Position numbers and translations under genes: made by a program. Positions 1 through 7,911 of a stretch of 37,261 bases of DNA are shown one piece after another. Origin of the DNA: an uncultured Opitutia bacterium (GTDB lineage Bacteria; Verrucomicrobiota; Verrucomicrobiia; Opitutales; Opitutaceae). The stretch covers positions 1 to 37,261 of the forward strand of contig CALFZM010000115.1 in NCBI GenBank assembly GCA_937952235.1. The letters run 5' to 3'. Position 1 is the first letter of the stretch, and every line of letters begins with the position of its first letter. The notes below the pieces were generated by a model. That model saw nothing but the letters and a program-made list of their open reading frames with translations. It had not been told where the DNA came from and made no database searches.

Positions 1-1298
1 ACGTTGCGCCGGAACATGCAGCCGGCCATCGGCGGCGCGATCCAGTCGCGCAGGAAATGGAGGGGAAAATCCTTGTTCTCCGCGACGTAGGTGGCCACCG
101 CCGCCTTCTTCCTGCCCGGCGCGAGCAGCGCCTGCCAGGGATTCGTGCGACCGGCGATCCAATCCACTGCCATCATCGCGGCCAGCGTGCCAAAGGTCAT
201 GCCGTTGCCGGAAAAACCCGTCCCGCCGAACTGATGCGGCACCAGCTCCCCGATATAGGGCAGCCCGTCGGTCGTCTCGATCACCTGCCCCGACCAGCGG
301 GCATCGACGACCGCATCCGGGAACAGGCGGCGGAAGCTCTGTTCCAGGCGGAGATAGTTCTCCCCGGTGTGGACGACCTGCCCCGTCTTGTGATCCTCGC
401 CGCCGAAGATCGCGTAATCGTGCTCACCCCGCGGCTCGATGCGCAGGTAATGATAGGGTTCCGCGGTATCCCAGAACGAGACGGGGCTCACCGCCTGCCG
501 CGGAATGCGCGCCCCCAGCGCATAGGACGAATAAAGCGCCAGCTTGGTCTGGAACAACGCCGCCCCGAGGATCCCCGCCAGCCCCATGATGGGATTGTGC
601 GTCGCGAGGACGACGTGGGTGCACCGCACCCGGTGGCCCGCCGCCGTGACGACGAGCGGCTCGTCCGCGATTTCCTCCACGGCGGACTGCTCGAAGACCT
701 GGCCGCCGCGCGCGACGATCCGTTGCGCCAGGCTCGCCAGGTACTTGAGCGGATGAAAGAGGGCCTGGTTGGGAAAGGCCACGCCAGGCCGGCCGACCAC
801 GGGCACGGCCTGGTGAAACGCGGCGTCGATACCCAGCGAACGCGCCTCCTCCGCCTCGCCGCTGAACCACGCCTCTCGCGCGCGTTCGACGCCGGCGTCC
901 GGCTCCAGGGGTGCATGCAGGTAGCCGGCCGCGCGCCGCCAGTCGCAGTCGATCTCCTCCTCCCTCACGATCCGCTCCATCTGCTCCAGCGCCGCCATGC
1001 CCGCCTCCCAGGCGGCGCGCGCCCCCGCCCGCCAGAAACGCGCGATCAGCTCGCCACGGCTCGCGTCGGTGACGGCCGTGACGTGCGCCGTGGTGTGGCC
1101 CGTATCCACGGCGGCGCACCGGCCCCGCTCCAGCACGGCCACGCGGCGGCCTTCGCGTTGCGCCAGATACGCCGTGGTGAGGCCCATGAGTCCGCCGCCC
1201 ACCACGACCACGTCAACGGTCAGGTCGGTTTCGAGCCGGGGAAAGACCGGCAACGGCGCCGAGCGCATCCAGTGGGAGGTGGTGTCGGAGTTCATCAT
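1..1298 (-). CDS. FAD-dependent oxidoreductase (DadA/glycine oxidase-like), C-terminus beyond window
   Basis: This reading frame is open from an ATG-ATG at 1298 down to the window edge (about 432 residues visible). The N-terminus carries a dinucleotide-binding signature, GGGLMG near residues 34-39, followed by an acidic residue about 18 positions later (LERG), as in FAD-binding DAO-fold enzymes. Further on are motifs seen in DAO-type oxidases that carry a C-terminal Rieske domain: FWDTAEPYHYLR, HKTGQ, DGLPYIG and FSGNGMTFG. Members of that group (YhfW-like, about 500 residues) end in a [2Fe-2S] Rieske domain, which here would lie outside the window; that part is inference. The expected role is oxidative deamination or dehydrogenation of an amine or amino acid in the cytoplasm; the substrate cannot be told. 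It lies 86 bp downstream of, and co-directional with, the histidine kinase gene. It is incomplete only because of the window edge. Confidence 0.8.
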   Translation of the reverse strand, partial: MMNSDTTSHWMRSAPLPVFPRLETDLTVDVVVVGGGLMGLTTAYLAQREGRRVAVLERGRCAAVDTGHTTAHVTAVTDASRGELIARFWRAGARAAWEAGMAALEQMERIVREEEIDCDWRRAAGYLHAPLEPDAGVERAREAWFSGEAEEARSLGIDAAFHQAVPVVGRPGVAFPNQALFHPLKYLASLAQRIVARGGQVFEQSAVEEIADEPLVVTAAGHRVRCTHVVLATHNPIMGLAGILGAALFQTKLALYSSYALGARIPRQAVSPVSFWDTAEPYHYLRIEPRGEHDYAIFGGEDHKTGQVVHTGENYLRLEQSFRRLFPDAVVDARWSGQVIETTDGLPYIGELVPHQFGGTGFSGNGMTFGTLAAMMAVDWIAGRTNPWQALLAPGRKKAAVATYVAENKDFPLHFLRDWIAPPMAGCMFRRN

Positions 1299-1384
1299 CG
1301 CGGGAGACCGCGCGTGCGCTCCCCCTCCTTCGACCGACTCCCGGCGGGGAGGTTCGTCCTTCGCGGGGGAAATCCCGCGCGACG

Positions 1385-4165
1385 TCACGCGCCCTCCGCC
1401 GCCTCGCCGCCCGGAACGGGCAGCGTCACGATCACCGACGCTCCCCGGCCGGGCTTCGATTCGATCCGCAGCTCACCCTGCAGCAGCCCGGCGCGTTCCC
1501 GCATGCCGACGATGCCGAGTTTCTTGCCATCCAGGGACCGCACGGGATCGAACCCCACACCGTCGTCCTCGATCGACGCGACTGCCTTGTCGGCCCGCTG
1601 CTGCAGCGCGACGACCACCCGCTTCGCCCGCGCGTGTTTCGCCACGTTGTTGAGCGCCTCGCACACGATGCGGTAGAGGGTCGTCTCGACCGGCCCCGGC
1701 AGCCGCCTTTCCCTGCGCCCGGTGTGGACGAACTCGACGTGCACCTTCGTGCGGCACGACCAGTCCTCCACGTAATGCGCGAGCGCGCGGGCCAGGCCGA
1801 GGTCGTCGAGCGCCGTCGGCCGCAGCTCGACGGCCAGCTCGTGGATCTCCCGCGCGAGCACTTCCGCGGACGCTCGCATCGCCTTCACCTTCGTCGCGGC
1901 CTCGCGCCCGACCGCCCGCTCGACGAGCTTCAACTCGAGGATCAAGGCGGTCAGCCGCTGGCCGACCTCGTCGTGCAGCCCGCGCGAAATGCGGCTGCGC
2001 TCCTGCTCCTGCGCCGTCATCAACTGCTGCAGCAGCGCCTGGCGCGCCTCCTCCGCGCGGGTGCGTTGGAGCATCTCGTTCCGCAGCGCGCCGTTGACGG
2101 CGTCGAGCTCGGCCGTGCGCAGCTGCACGCGCGCCTCGAGGAGTTCGCGCACCGCCTGAAGCTCGCCTTCGGTCCGTTTCCTCCGGGTGATGTCGACGAA
2201 GGTCAGCACCACGCCAGCGACCCGTTCGTCGAGGCAGCGGTAGGGCTGGATGCGGACCAGAAACCAGCGGGATTCGATCTGTGCCTCGCGCTCCACGGGC
2301 GCGAGGTCCGCCAGCGCACGGGCGGCGTCCTCCTGGAAGTGAGCGTGGTCGGCGCGCTGCGCCAGGTCCGACAGCGGACGGCCCAGGTCGGTCGGGATGA
2401 AGTGGAACAGCTTCACCGCACTCGGTGTGTACCGCGTGATGCGAAGCTCCCGGTCCAGGAACACGGTCGCGATCGTCGTCGACTCCATCAGGTTCCGCAG
2501 GTCGCTGTTGGCCGACGCGAGTTCGTCGACCTTGGTCTTCAGTTCCCGGTTCACCGTCGTCAGTTCCTCGTTGATCGACTGCATCTCCTCGCGCCCCGAC
2601 TCGAGGTCCTCCGCCGCCGTCCGCATCTCCTCGTTGAGCGCCTCCAGCTTGTGATTGCTGACCTTCAACTCCCCGTTCGACGCCTCGGCCTGCTGCACGA
2701 CTTCGCGCAGGTGAACCTTGAGCGACTCGAGCTCCCGTTCGATCCGCCGCGCGACAGCCTCGCGCAACGCTTCCGCCCGCGTCTCCGCCGTTTGCGCCTC
2801 GCCATCGACGACCTCGAAGGAGACGAGGTAAAACCCGGTTCCGAATTCACGCGCCTGCCGGACAAGCAGCCGGAGCAGCAGCGACATCCCCTCGATCTCG
2901 ACCTGTCCCTGCACCGTCTCCCCGCCGCCTCCCTGGGCGGCCCGCTCGAGCGCCGCCTGGAGTTCCGGGCGCAGGACCGGGTCGACGAGCTGAAGCAGGT
3001 TGCGCGTCGGCACTCCGCCGCCGATATGGAGGAAACGTCCGGCGTTTTCCGAGAGGTGCAGGAGCTTGTAGTCGTGATCCACCAGCACCGAGGGTGCGGC
3101 GAACCGGACGATCAGCTTGCAATGCACCTCCCCCCACGAGGGGAGCGCGGCTTCGCCGTGGTCCAGCGATACCGCCGGCGTCGGCACCTGCGTGCCGTTC
3201 GCCGCGCCGCGGGAGTGCGCCGTCATTTCGGCATAGGCAGGACAGGGATCCTTCGAGGCCGGCCGCGGGAAGTAGAGCCGGAGCTTCCGGTCCGCCACAC
3301 CAAAGAGCGGGTGCCCGTCTTCAACCGATTCCGAAGTCCCGAGGAAGAGGCACCCGCCCGGACGGAGTCCGAAGTGGAACAATCTCAGCGCCCGAGCCTG
3401 CGCTTCCCGGCGGAGGTAGATGAGGAGATTGCGGCAGGTGATCAGGTCGAGGCGCGAGAAGGGCGGATCCCGCAGCAGATCGTGCACGGCGAAGAACATC
3501 CCGTCGCGAATCTCCCGCCGCACCCGGAACCCGCCCGGTTCCGGCGTGAAGAACCGGCGCAGGCGTTCCTCCGACACGTCGTCAGCAATCGAGACGGGAT
3601 ACAGTCCCTCCCGCGCGATACGAATCGCCTCTTCGTCAAGGTCCGTGGCGAATATCTGCACGCTCCGCGGCTGCTCGCGTTCCGCCAGCAGTTCGGCGAG
3701 GATGACCGCGATCGAATAGGCTTCCTCCCCGGTCGCACATCCAGGCACCCATACCCGCAACGGCTCGTGGCCGGCTCGATCCCGCAACCACTGCGACAGC
3801 TCGTTCGCCAGTCCTGTGAACGCGACCGGGTCCCGGAAAAAGCCCGTCACGGAAATCAGCAGCTCGCGCAGCAGCACGGGGGCCTCCTCCGGCTGCGACC
3901 GGAGCAGGGCCAGGTAACCGTTGAGCGACGAGAGGCCGTGCGCCTGCACGCGACGGGCAATCCGCCGCACGACAGTCGCCCGCTTGTAGGACGAGAAATC
4001 GGCTCCCGTGCGCGCGTGCAACAGCGCCAGCACCTCGCTCAAGGCCCGCTCATCCGCATGGCGCGACGCCCCGACGCCCCGGGCCTGGGAAGCGATGCGA
4101 GCGGTCGCCTCCGTCACCAGGCGGACGTCCTCGATGCGTTCGGCCGGGGACTGCTTCAACGGCAT
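1385..4165 (-). CDS. Hybrid CheR-type methyltransferase / PAS / HisKA_3 sensor histidine kinase
   Basis: The 926-residue protein has a CheR-type methyltransferase region (about 42-300), with a SAM-binding GCATGEE at 142-148 and the CRNLLIYL motif near 244-251. A less conserved sensory segment (about 340-455) follows, then a coiled coil (about 455-555, heptads such as NEEMRTAAEDLESGREEM), a PAS domain (about 558-665), a second helical linker, a HisKA_3 dimerisation domain with phospho-acceptor H731 in GLHDEVGQ, and an HATPase domain (N839/N840, DDGVGF at 867-872, GIVGMRER). Such proteins in other bacteria usually begin with a CheB methylesterase domain; here it is absent and the CheR part starts almost at the N-terminus. 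There are no membrane segments, so it is a cytoplasmic sensor. The gene is divergent from the NarL-type regulator at 4341, its probable phosphotransfer partner. What it senses is not evident. Confidence 0.88.
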   Translation of the reverse strand: MPLKQSPAERIEDVRLVTEATARIASQARGVGASRHADERALSEVLALLHARTGADFSSYKRATVVRRIARRVQAHGLSSLNGYLALLRSQPEEAPVLLRELLISVTGFFRDPVAFTGLANELSQWLRDRAGHEPLRVWVPGCATGEEAYSIAVILAELLAEREQPRSVQIFATDLDEEAIRIAREGLYPVSIADDVSEERLRRFFTPEPGGFRVRREIRDGMFFAVHDLLRDPPFSRLDLITCRNLLIYLRREAQARALRLFHFGLRPGGCLFLGTSESVEDGHPLFGVADRKLRLYFPRPASKDPCPAYAEMTAHSRGAANGTQVPTPAVSLDHGEAALPSWGEVHCKLIVRFAAPSVLVDHDYKLLHLSENAGRFLHIGGGVPTRNLLQLVDPVLRPELQAALERAAQGGGGETVQGQVEIEGMSLLLRLLVRQAREFGTGFYLVSFEVVDGEAQTAETRAEALREAVARRIERELESLKVHLREVVQQAEASNGELKVSNHKLEALNEEMRTAAEDLESGREEMQSINEELTTVNRELKTKVDELASANSDLRNLMESTTIATVFLDRELRITRYTPSAVKLFHFIPTDLGRPLSDLAQRADHAHFQEDAARALADLAPVEREAQIESRWFLVRIQPYRCLDERVAGVVLTFVDITRRKRTEGELQAVRELLEARVQLRTAELDAVNGALRNEMLQRTRAEEARQALLQQLMTAQEQERSRISRGLHDEVGQRLTALILELKLVERAVGREAATKVKAMRASAEVLAREIHELAVELRPTALDDLGLARALAHYVEDWSCRTKVHVEFVHTGRRERRLPGPVETTLYRIVCEALNNVAKHARAKRVVVALQQRADKAVASIEDDGVGFDPVRSLDGKKLGIVGMRERAGLLQGELRIESKPGRGASVIVTLPVPGGEAAEGA

Positions 4166-4340
4166 GCCGCGGAGTCAGCCCCACGATATCCAACTTCGGC
4201 GAGTCGCTTTTTCCGACGCGGTCCCGACTTCGCCATGGGTCCTTCCTCGATGAAGGGACGGGGATTTCCACCACGCTTCCTCCTCGCGCGCCCCGCGCCC
4301 GTGTCAGGATTCCTCCGACGCAACAACCAAGATCGCCCCC

Positions 4341-5051
4341 ATGCACCGCGCGCCGATTGGGCTTCAGGCCCCGGTGGGGCTCGGATTGACTCTACGTATT
4401 ACTACGACCTCCCAGCTAAAAATTCTGCTTGTCGACGACCACGCGGTCGTGCGCGCCGGGCTCAAGGCCCTGATCAGTGCGGAAGCCGGCCTGCAGGTGA
4501 TCGGAGAGGCGGCCGACGGGGAACAGGCCCTCGTCGTCGCGCCGAAGGTCAAGCCCGACATCATCGTGCTGGACGTATCGATGCCGAAGCTCGCGGGGGC
4601 CGAGGCCGCCCGCCGCTTGAAGCGACTCTGTCCTGAAGCTAGGATCATCGCGCTGAGCGTCCATGAAGACCGGAGTTACCTCCGCGAACTGCTGGAGGCC
4701 GGCGCCACCGGGTATGCGCTGAAGCGCTCCGCGCCGGACGAGCTCATCCGGGCGATTCGCGCCGTGGCCGCCGGCGGCATCTATGTCGATCCTTCGGTGG
4801 CCGGGGAGGTCGTCCGCTCTTTCGTGCAACCGACCACGCGCTCAGGCTTCAGCACGGCCCTGAGCGAGCGCGAGGCGGAGGTCCTGCGCCTCATCGCGGA
4901 GGGGCACAGCACGCGCGCGATCGCGGCCCGCTTCGATATCAGCACCAAGAGCGTCGAGACCTACAAGAGCCGGGCGGTGGAGAAGCTCGGACTCAAGAGC
5001 CGTGTCGACATCATCCAGCACGCGAAACAAAGCGGCTGGTTCAACCCCTGA
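4341..5051 (+). CDS. NarL/FixJ-family response regulator
   Basis: The 236-residue protein has a receiver domain (about 26-145) with the acidic pair D32/D33, phospho-acceptor D78 in IIVLDVSMP and the conserved lysine K128, then a LuxR/NarL-type helix-turn-helix (about 164-228, LSEREAEVLRLIAEGHS and KSVETYKSRAVEKLGL). The extra N-terminal 15-20 residues before the first beta strand (KILLVDD) are longer than usual. An in-frame TTG at 4386 would give a more typical length, so the start is uncertain. It is transcribed away from the HisKA_3 kinase gene, 175 bp apart. HisKA_3 kinases normally pair with NarL-type regulators, which supports a two-component pair. The target genes are unknown. A REPIN-like repeat follows directly after the stop. 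Confidence 0.9.
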   Translation: MHRAPIGLQAPVGLGLTLRITTTSQLKILLVDDHAVVRAGLKALISAEAGLQVIGEAADGEQALVVAPKVKPDIIVLDVSMPKLAGAEAARRLKRLCPEARIIALSVHEDRSYLRELLEAGATGYALKRSAPDELIRAIRAVAAGGIYVDPSVAGEVVRSFVQPTTRSGFSTALSEREAEVLRLIAEGHSTRAIAARFDISTKSVETYKSRAVEKLGLKSRVDIIQHAKQSGWFNP

Positions 5052-5147
5052 GCCGGCACGATGCCGTTGCGGTGGAGCCGGCTGTCCCCGGGCGGCTGAC
5101 GAGCGACGGACCGGTCCGCAGCGGCTTGAGGACCAGCCGCTCCACCT
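5051..5147 (+). repeat. REPIN-like palindromic doublet, copy A
   Basis: Immediately after the response-regulator stop lies a hairpin unit (GGTGGAGCCGGCTGTCCCC followed by GGGCGGCTGACG), then an inverted half ending in CCGCTCCACC at 5147. The outer ends GGTGGAGC/GCTCCACC form terminal inverted repeats. The left flank, containing ACGATGCCGTTGCGGTGGAG, is nearly identical to the inverted copy at 12133-12229. The rest of the 5052-5354 interval shows no gene. It may double as a transcription stop for the regulator gene. Confidence 0.75.
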
Positions 5148-5354
5148 TTCGCTACGGCCGTCTTCATGGCTGACGCGAAGGCCAACTGCATGAGTCCGGG
5201 CTGAACCGGTCGGTCGCGCGCGGGGTGGCGTGTCAGCCATCTCCCGACATCGCCCTGGACCGGCGCCGAGACCGGGACGAGAAAATCTTCGTCCCGCACT
5301 TCTCAGAGTTCGCCTGATTTTCAGAAACGCGCGCCGCGGTTATGCTGGCTTGGC

Positions 5355-5648
5355 ATGAAGACCACCGCCCAAACGAGCTCGAAAAACCAAAGCCCGGCCG
5401 CCTCGAACCGAACCCCGGCCGCCCCGGACCTGAACCGCGAGGAGGTCGCTGCCCGCGCCTACGCCATCTGGGAAAACGAGGGCCGGCTCGACGGTTGCGA
5501 GACCGACCACTGGCTGCGCGCCGAGCGTGAGCTGCGCGACCGCCGGGAGCCCGCCACGCTGCAGCCCTCCGCCAGCGGCGACACGTTGCAGAAGCCCGTC
5601 GGCCGGAGCGGCTCCTCGTCGTCCTCGCGCTCCAATGTCGCCGGCTGA
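5355..5648 (+). CDS. DUF2934 family small protein
   Basis: The 97-residue protein has a core RAYAIWENEG…GCETDHWLRAERELR (about 34-61) that matches the DUF2934 pattern (R-AY-IWE-EG-PDG---HW-RAE-EL). The flanks are Ser/Ala/Pro-rich and probably disordered. There is no signal peptide or membrane segment. Family members are short proteins of unknown function, common in Gram-negative bacteria and often near stress-related genes. No Shine-Dalgarno sequence is evident. It converges on the brkB-like gene, with only 32 bp between the stops. Confidence 0.78.
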   Translation: MKTTAQTSSKNQSPAASNRTPAAPDLNREEVAARAYAIWENEGRLDGCETDHWLRAERELRDRREPATLQPSASGDTLQKPVGRSGSSSSSRSNVAG

Positions 5649-5678
5649 CCGGAGGAGCCCGGCCCTCCGATCCCGGTC
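5647..5678. terminator. Possible bidirectional terminator hairpin between convergent genes
   Basis: The 32-bp space between the DUF2934 and BrkB stops is nearly all one imperfect inverted repeat (GACCGG-AGG…CCT-CCG-GTC type arms). There is no T-tract on either side, so a classical intrinsic terminator is not certain. Confidence 0.35.
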
Positions 5679-5680
5679 CG

Positions 5681-6604
5681 TCACCGCTCGGGTGGCGGAC
5701 TTTCTGGCTCCACTTCGACTGACGCGAATTCCTCGCGGACCAGGACGGCCGTCTCCTTCGGCTCGGTTGCCAGTCCCTGCGACTCACGGTAGGCGCGGAT
5801 GAATTCCACGCCGAAGAAGAGGATGGCGCAGGAGTAGTAGACCCAGATGAGCAGCGCCACGAGCGAACCGGCCGTGCCGTAGATCGATGCCACCGTCGAG
5901 TGGCCGAGATACAGCGCGATCAGGAACCGCCCGATCGTGAAGAGCACCGCCGTGAGCACCGCGCCCAGCCAGATGTCGCGCCACCGCAGGTGCACGTCGG
6001 GCAGGACGCGGAACAGCAGGCCGAAGAGGAGCGTCACGATGCCGAGCCCGACGGTGAGGTCTACCGCCTTGATGACGTGAGGCGACGCGAACACGGCGTT
6101 GCCGTAATGTTCGGCCAGCGTCGCGATGGCGGTCGAGACCACCAGCGACACCAGCAGCAGGAAGCCGAGCGTCACCACCATCGTCAGTGACAGCAGGCGC
6201 TGCACGACCAGCCGGAACCAGCCGGACCGGCTGGGCTTCGTTTGCACGTGCCAGATCCGGTTGAACGAGGCCTGCAACTGGCCGAAGACGGTCGTCGCCC
6301 CGAAGAGCATGAGGCCCACGCCGGCGATCGTCGACCACGTGCTGGTCTGGGTCGACTCCGTCGCCTGCGCGGCGGAGCGCACCATTTCCGCGCTGGCGGG
6401 ACCCACCAGCGACGCCATCTGTTTCTCGAGTTCGCGCGTGGCGGTCTCCCGGCCGAAGAAGACGCCGGCAACGGTGACCGCGATGATCGTGATCGGCGCG
6501 ATGGAGAAGAGCGTGTAGAAGCTCACCGCGGCGGCGTACTGGACCACGTTGTCGCGATTCCAGTTCTTCGCGGCGTCGAGCAAGGTTTTGAGGCTGCGTT
6601 TCAT
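5681..6604 (-). CDS. YihY/BrkB family inner-membrane protein
   Basis: The 307-residue polytopic membrane protein has about six hydrophobic segments and the family's N-terminal signature (NVVQYAAAVSFYTLFSIAPI). A later conserved region reads FNRIWHVQ, and the last helices include GSLVALLIWVYYSCAILFFG with a following EFIRAY. This family was formerly misnamed ribonuclease BN; it is now treated as membrane proteins of uncertain transport function. The acidic C-terminal tail (about 30 residues) is presumably cytoplasmic. It has the clearest Shine-Dalgarno sequence in the window (AAGGAGGG ending 2 nt before the ATG at 6604), which fixes the start. It follows the broken Gfo/Idh gene by 58 bp on the same strand. 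Confidence 0.92.
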   Translation of the reverse strand: MKRSLKTLLDAAKNWNRDNVVQYAAAVSFYTLFSIAPITIIAVTVAGVFFGRETATRELEKQMASLVGPASAEMVRSAAQATESTQTSTWSTIAGVGLMLFGATTVFGQLQASFNRIWHVQTKPSRSGWFRLVVQRLLSLTMVVTLGFLLLVSLVVSTAIATLAEHYGNAVFASPHVIKAVDLTVGLGIVTLLFGLLFRVLPDVHLRWRDIWLGAVLTAVLFTIGRFLIALYLGHSTVASIYGTAGSLVALLIWVYYSCAILFFGVEFIRAYRESQGLATEPKETAVLVREEFASVEVEPESPPPER

Positions 6605-6662
6605 GTCCCTCCTTGGCGGAGGGCATGGACCGCGCCGAACGCAACGGGTTGCGCCACCGCGC

Positions 6663-7831
6663 TCAATCGTGCGGAGACTCCACCTCCACGGTCTCGGGCT
6701 TGCTGATCGCGGGCTTCACCTCGCGGGGGTTTTTCGCGGGGTCCGAGGGCTTGCGCATCGGCTTCAGCCGGACGCTGCGGCCCGTCTCGGCGGAGCGGAA
6801 GATCGCCTCGATCACCCGCACGTCCGCCAGCCCCTCGTCCACCGAAGCCTCGGGTGCCCGCTCCTCGAGGATACAGTCCGCGAACGCCTCGATCTCGCCC
6901 CCAAACTGATCCGTATGCGCGAACTCCCGCACCTCCGGCTTGCCCTCGCGCACCACCGTCTGCTTCAGCGCCTCCGAGTACTCGTAGGCGGGCTCGAGAA
7001 ACACGCGTCCCTTGCTGCCGACGACGTCGAGCCGGGAGATCGCCTGGGCACCGAAGCTGACGACGAAGCTCGCGAGGCGGCCGCGCGGAAAGCGCAGGAC
7101 GACCGCCGCCGTCTCCTCCACCTCGTCGAAGCGCGGATCCTTCGACCGGGCCAGCAGCGCCGCGACCTCGATCGGTTCGTCGCGCATGAAGGTCCGGGCC
7201 GCGTTGATGCAGTAGATGCCGATGTCGAAGACCGGACCGCCCCCCCGCTCCTGCTGGAGCCGGATGTTGTCATCGTCGGTGATCCGATAGCTGAAGGACG
7301 AGGACACGAACTTCACCTCGCCCAGCTCGCCCGAGGCGACCAGGTCCAGCGTCGCCAGCGTCGCCGGCTCGAAATGCAGCCGGTACGCGGTCATGATCCG
7401 GACTTCTCCGCCGCGTCGCGCATCAGCCGGCAGTCCTCGGCGGTGAGCGCGAGGGGCTTTTCGCACAGCACGTGCTTGCCGGCCGCGGCGGCGCGAAGCA
7501 CGCAGTCGAGGTGCTGGTCGTTGGGCAGCCCGATGTAGACCGCGTCCAATTCCGGATCGGCCAGGCACGCGTCAAACTGGTCGTAGGTGTACGTGGCCGC
7601 GACTCCGTAGCGTTTCTTGAGCGTCGCGAGTTTCTTGCGGTCGCCGGACACCAGGGACCTCAGTTCGACGTTGGCCGCCTGCTTGAAGCCGGGCAGCGCA
7701 GCGACCTGGGTGATGTGGCCGAGTCCGACGGCCGCAAAGCGCAGCTTCTTCTTCGGGGAACCGCTTTCGCTCTCCGCAGGCGAGGAGTCGGAAGCGGTGG
7801 TGGGAGCGGGAGAGGAGGTTTCTTTCGGCAT
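6663..7831 (-). pseudogene. Gfo/Idh/MocA-family NAD(P)-dependent oxidoreductase, frameshifted
   Basis: The N-terminal half (ATG at 7831, stop TGA at 7391-7393) has a Ser/Pro/Glu-rich leader of about 28 residues, then a Rossmann start (KLRFAAVGLGHITQVAALPG) and the family motif GKHVLCEKPLALT. The C-terminal half continues in another frame from about 7400 to 6663 (VRIMTAYRLHFEPA, GGGPVFDIGIYCINAAR, ITDDDNIRL), giving the complete substrate-binding half. The protein normally runs …EKSGVRIMTAYR…; here AAGTCCGGATCATGA puts a stop two codons after SG. A 7-nt loss between two TCCGG repeats would explain it exactly. The intact enzyme would be a sugar or polyol oxidoreductase (glucose-fructose oxidoreductase-like). 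The rest of the frame is undamaged, so the lesion is recent or a sequencing error. Confidence 0.82.
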
Positions 7832-7849
7832 GAGAGGGAGGTTTGGGAA

Positions 7850-7887
7850 TAAAAGTGAGCTGCCTCCGCGGCATCGCCGCGGAGGCA
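7850..7887 (-). terminator. Intrinsic terminator of the KGG/low-complexity gene
   Basis: A perfect 12-bp stem (TGCCTCCGCGGC / GCCGCGGAGGCA) with a 3-nt loop lies 24 bp after the stop at 7912. On the minus strand it is followed by GCTCACTTTTATT. It separates this gene from the downstream oxidoreductase gene. Confidence 0.8.
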
Positions 7888-7911
7888 GGAATCAGGGAGC
7901 GGCAGGTGGGT

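Noticed and set aside
1634..4636. 1000-residue plus-strand open frame
   Set aside because: It lies antisense to the CheR-PAS-kinase; Arg/His/Leu/Gln-rich composition with no domain, a shadow of GC-rich codon bias.
5681..6604. Ribonuclease BN
   Set aside because: An old misnomer for YihY/BrkB proteins; the sequence is a polytopic membrane protein without nuclease motifs.
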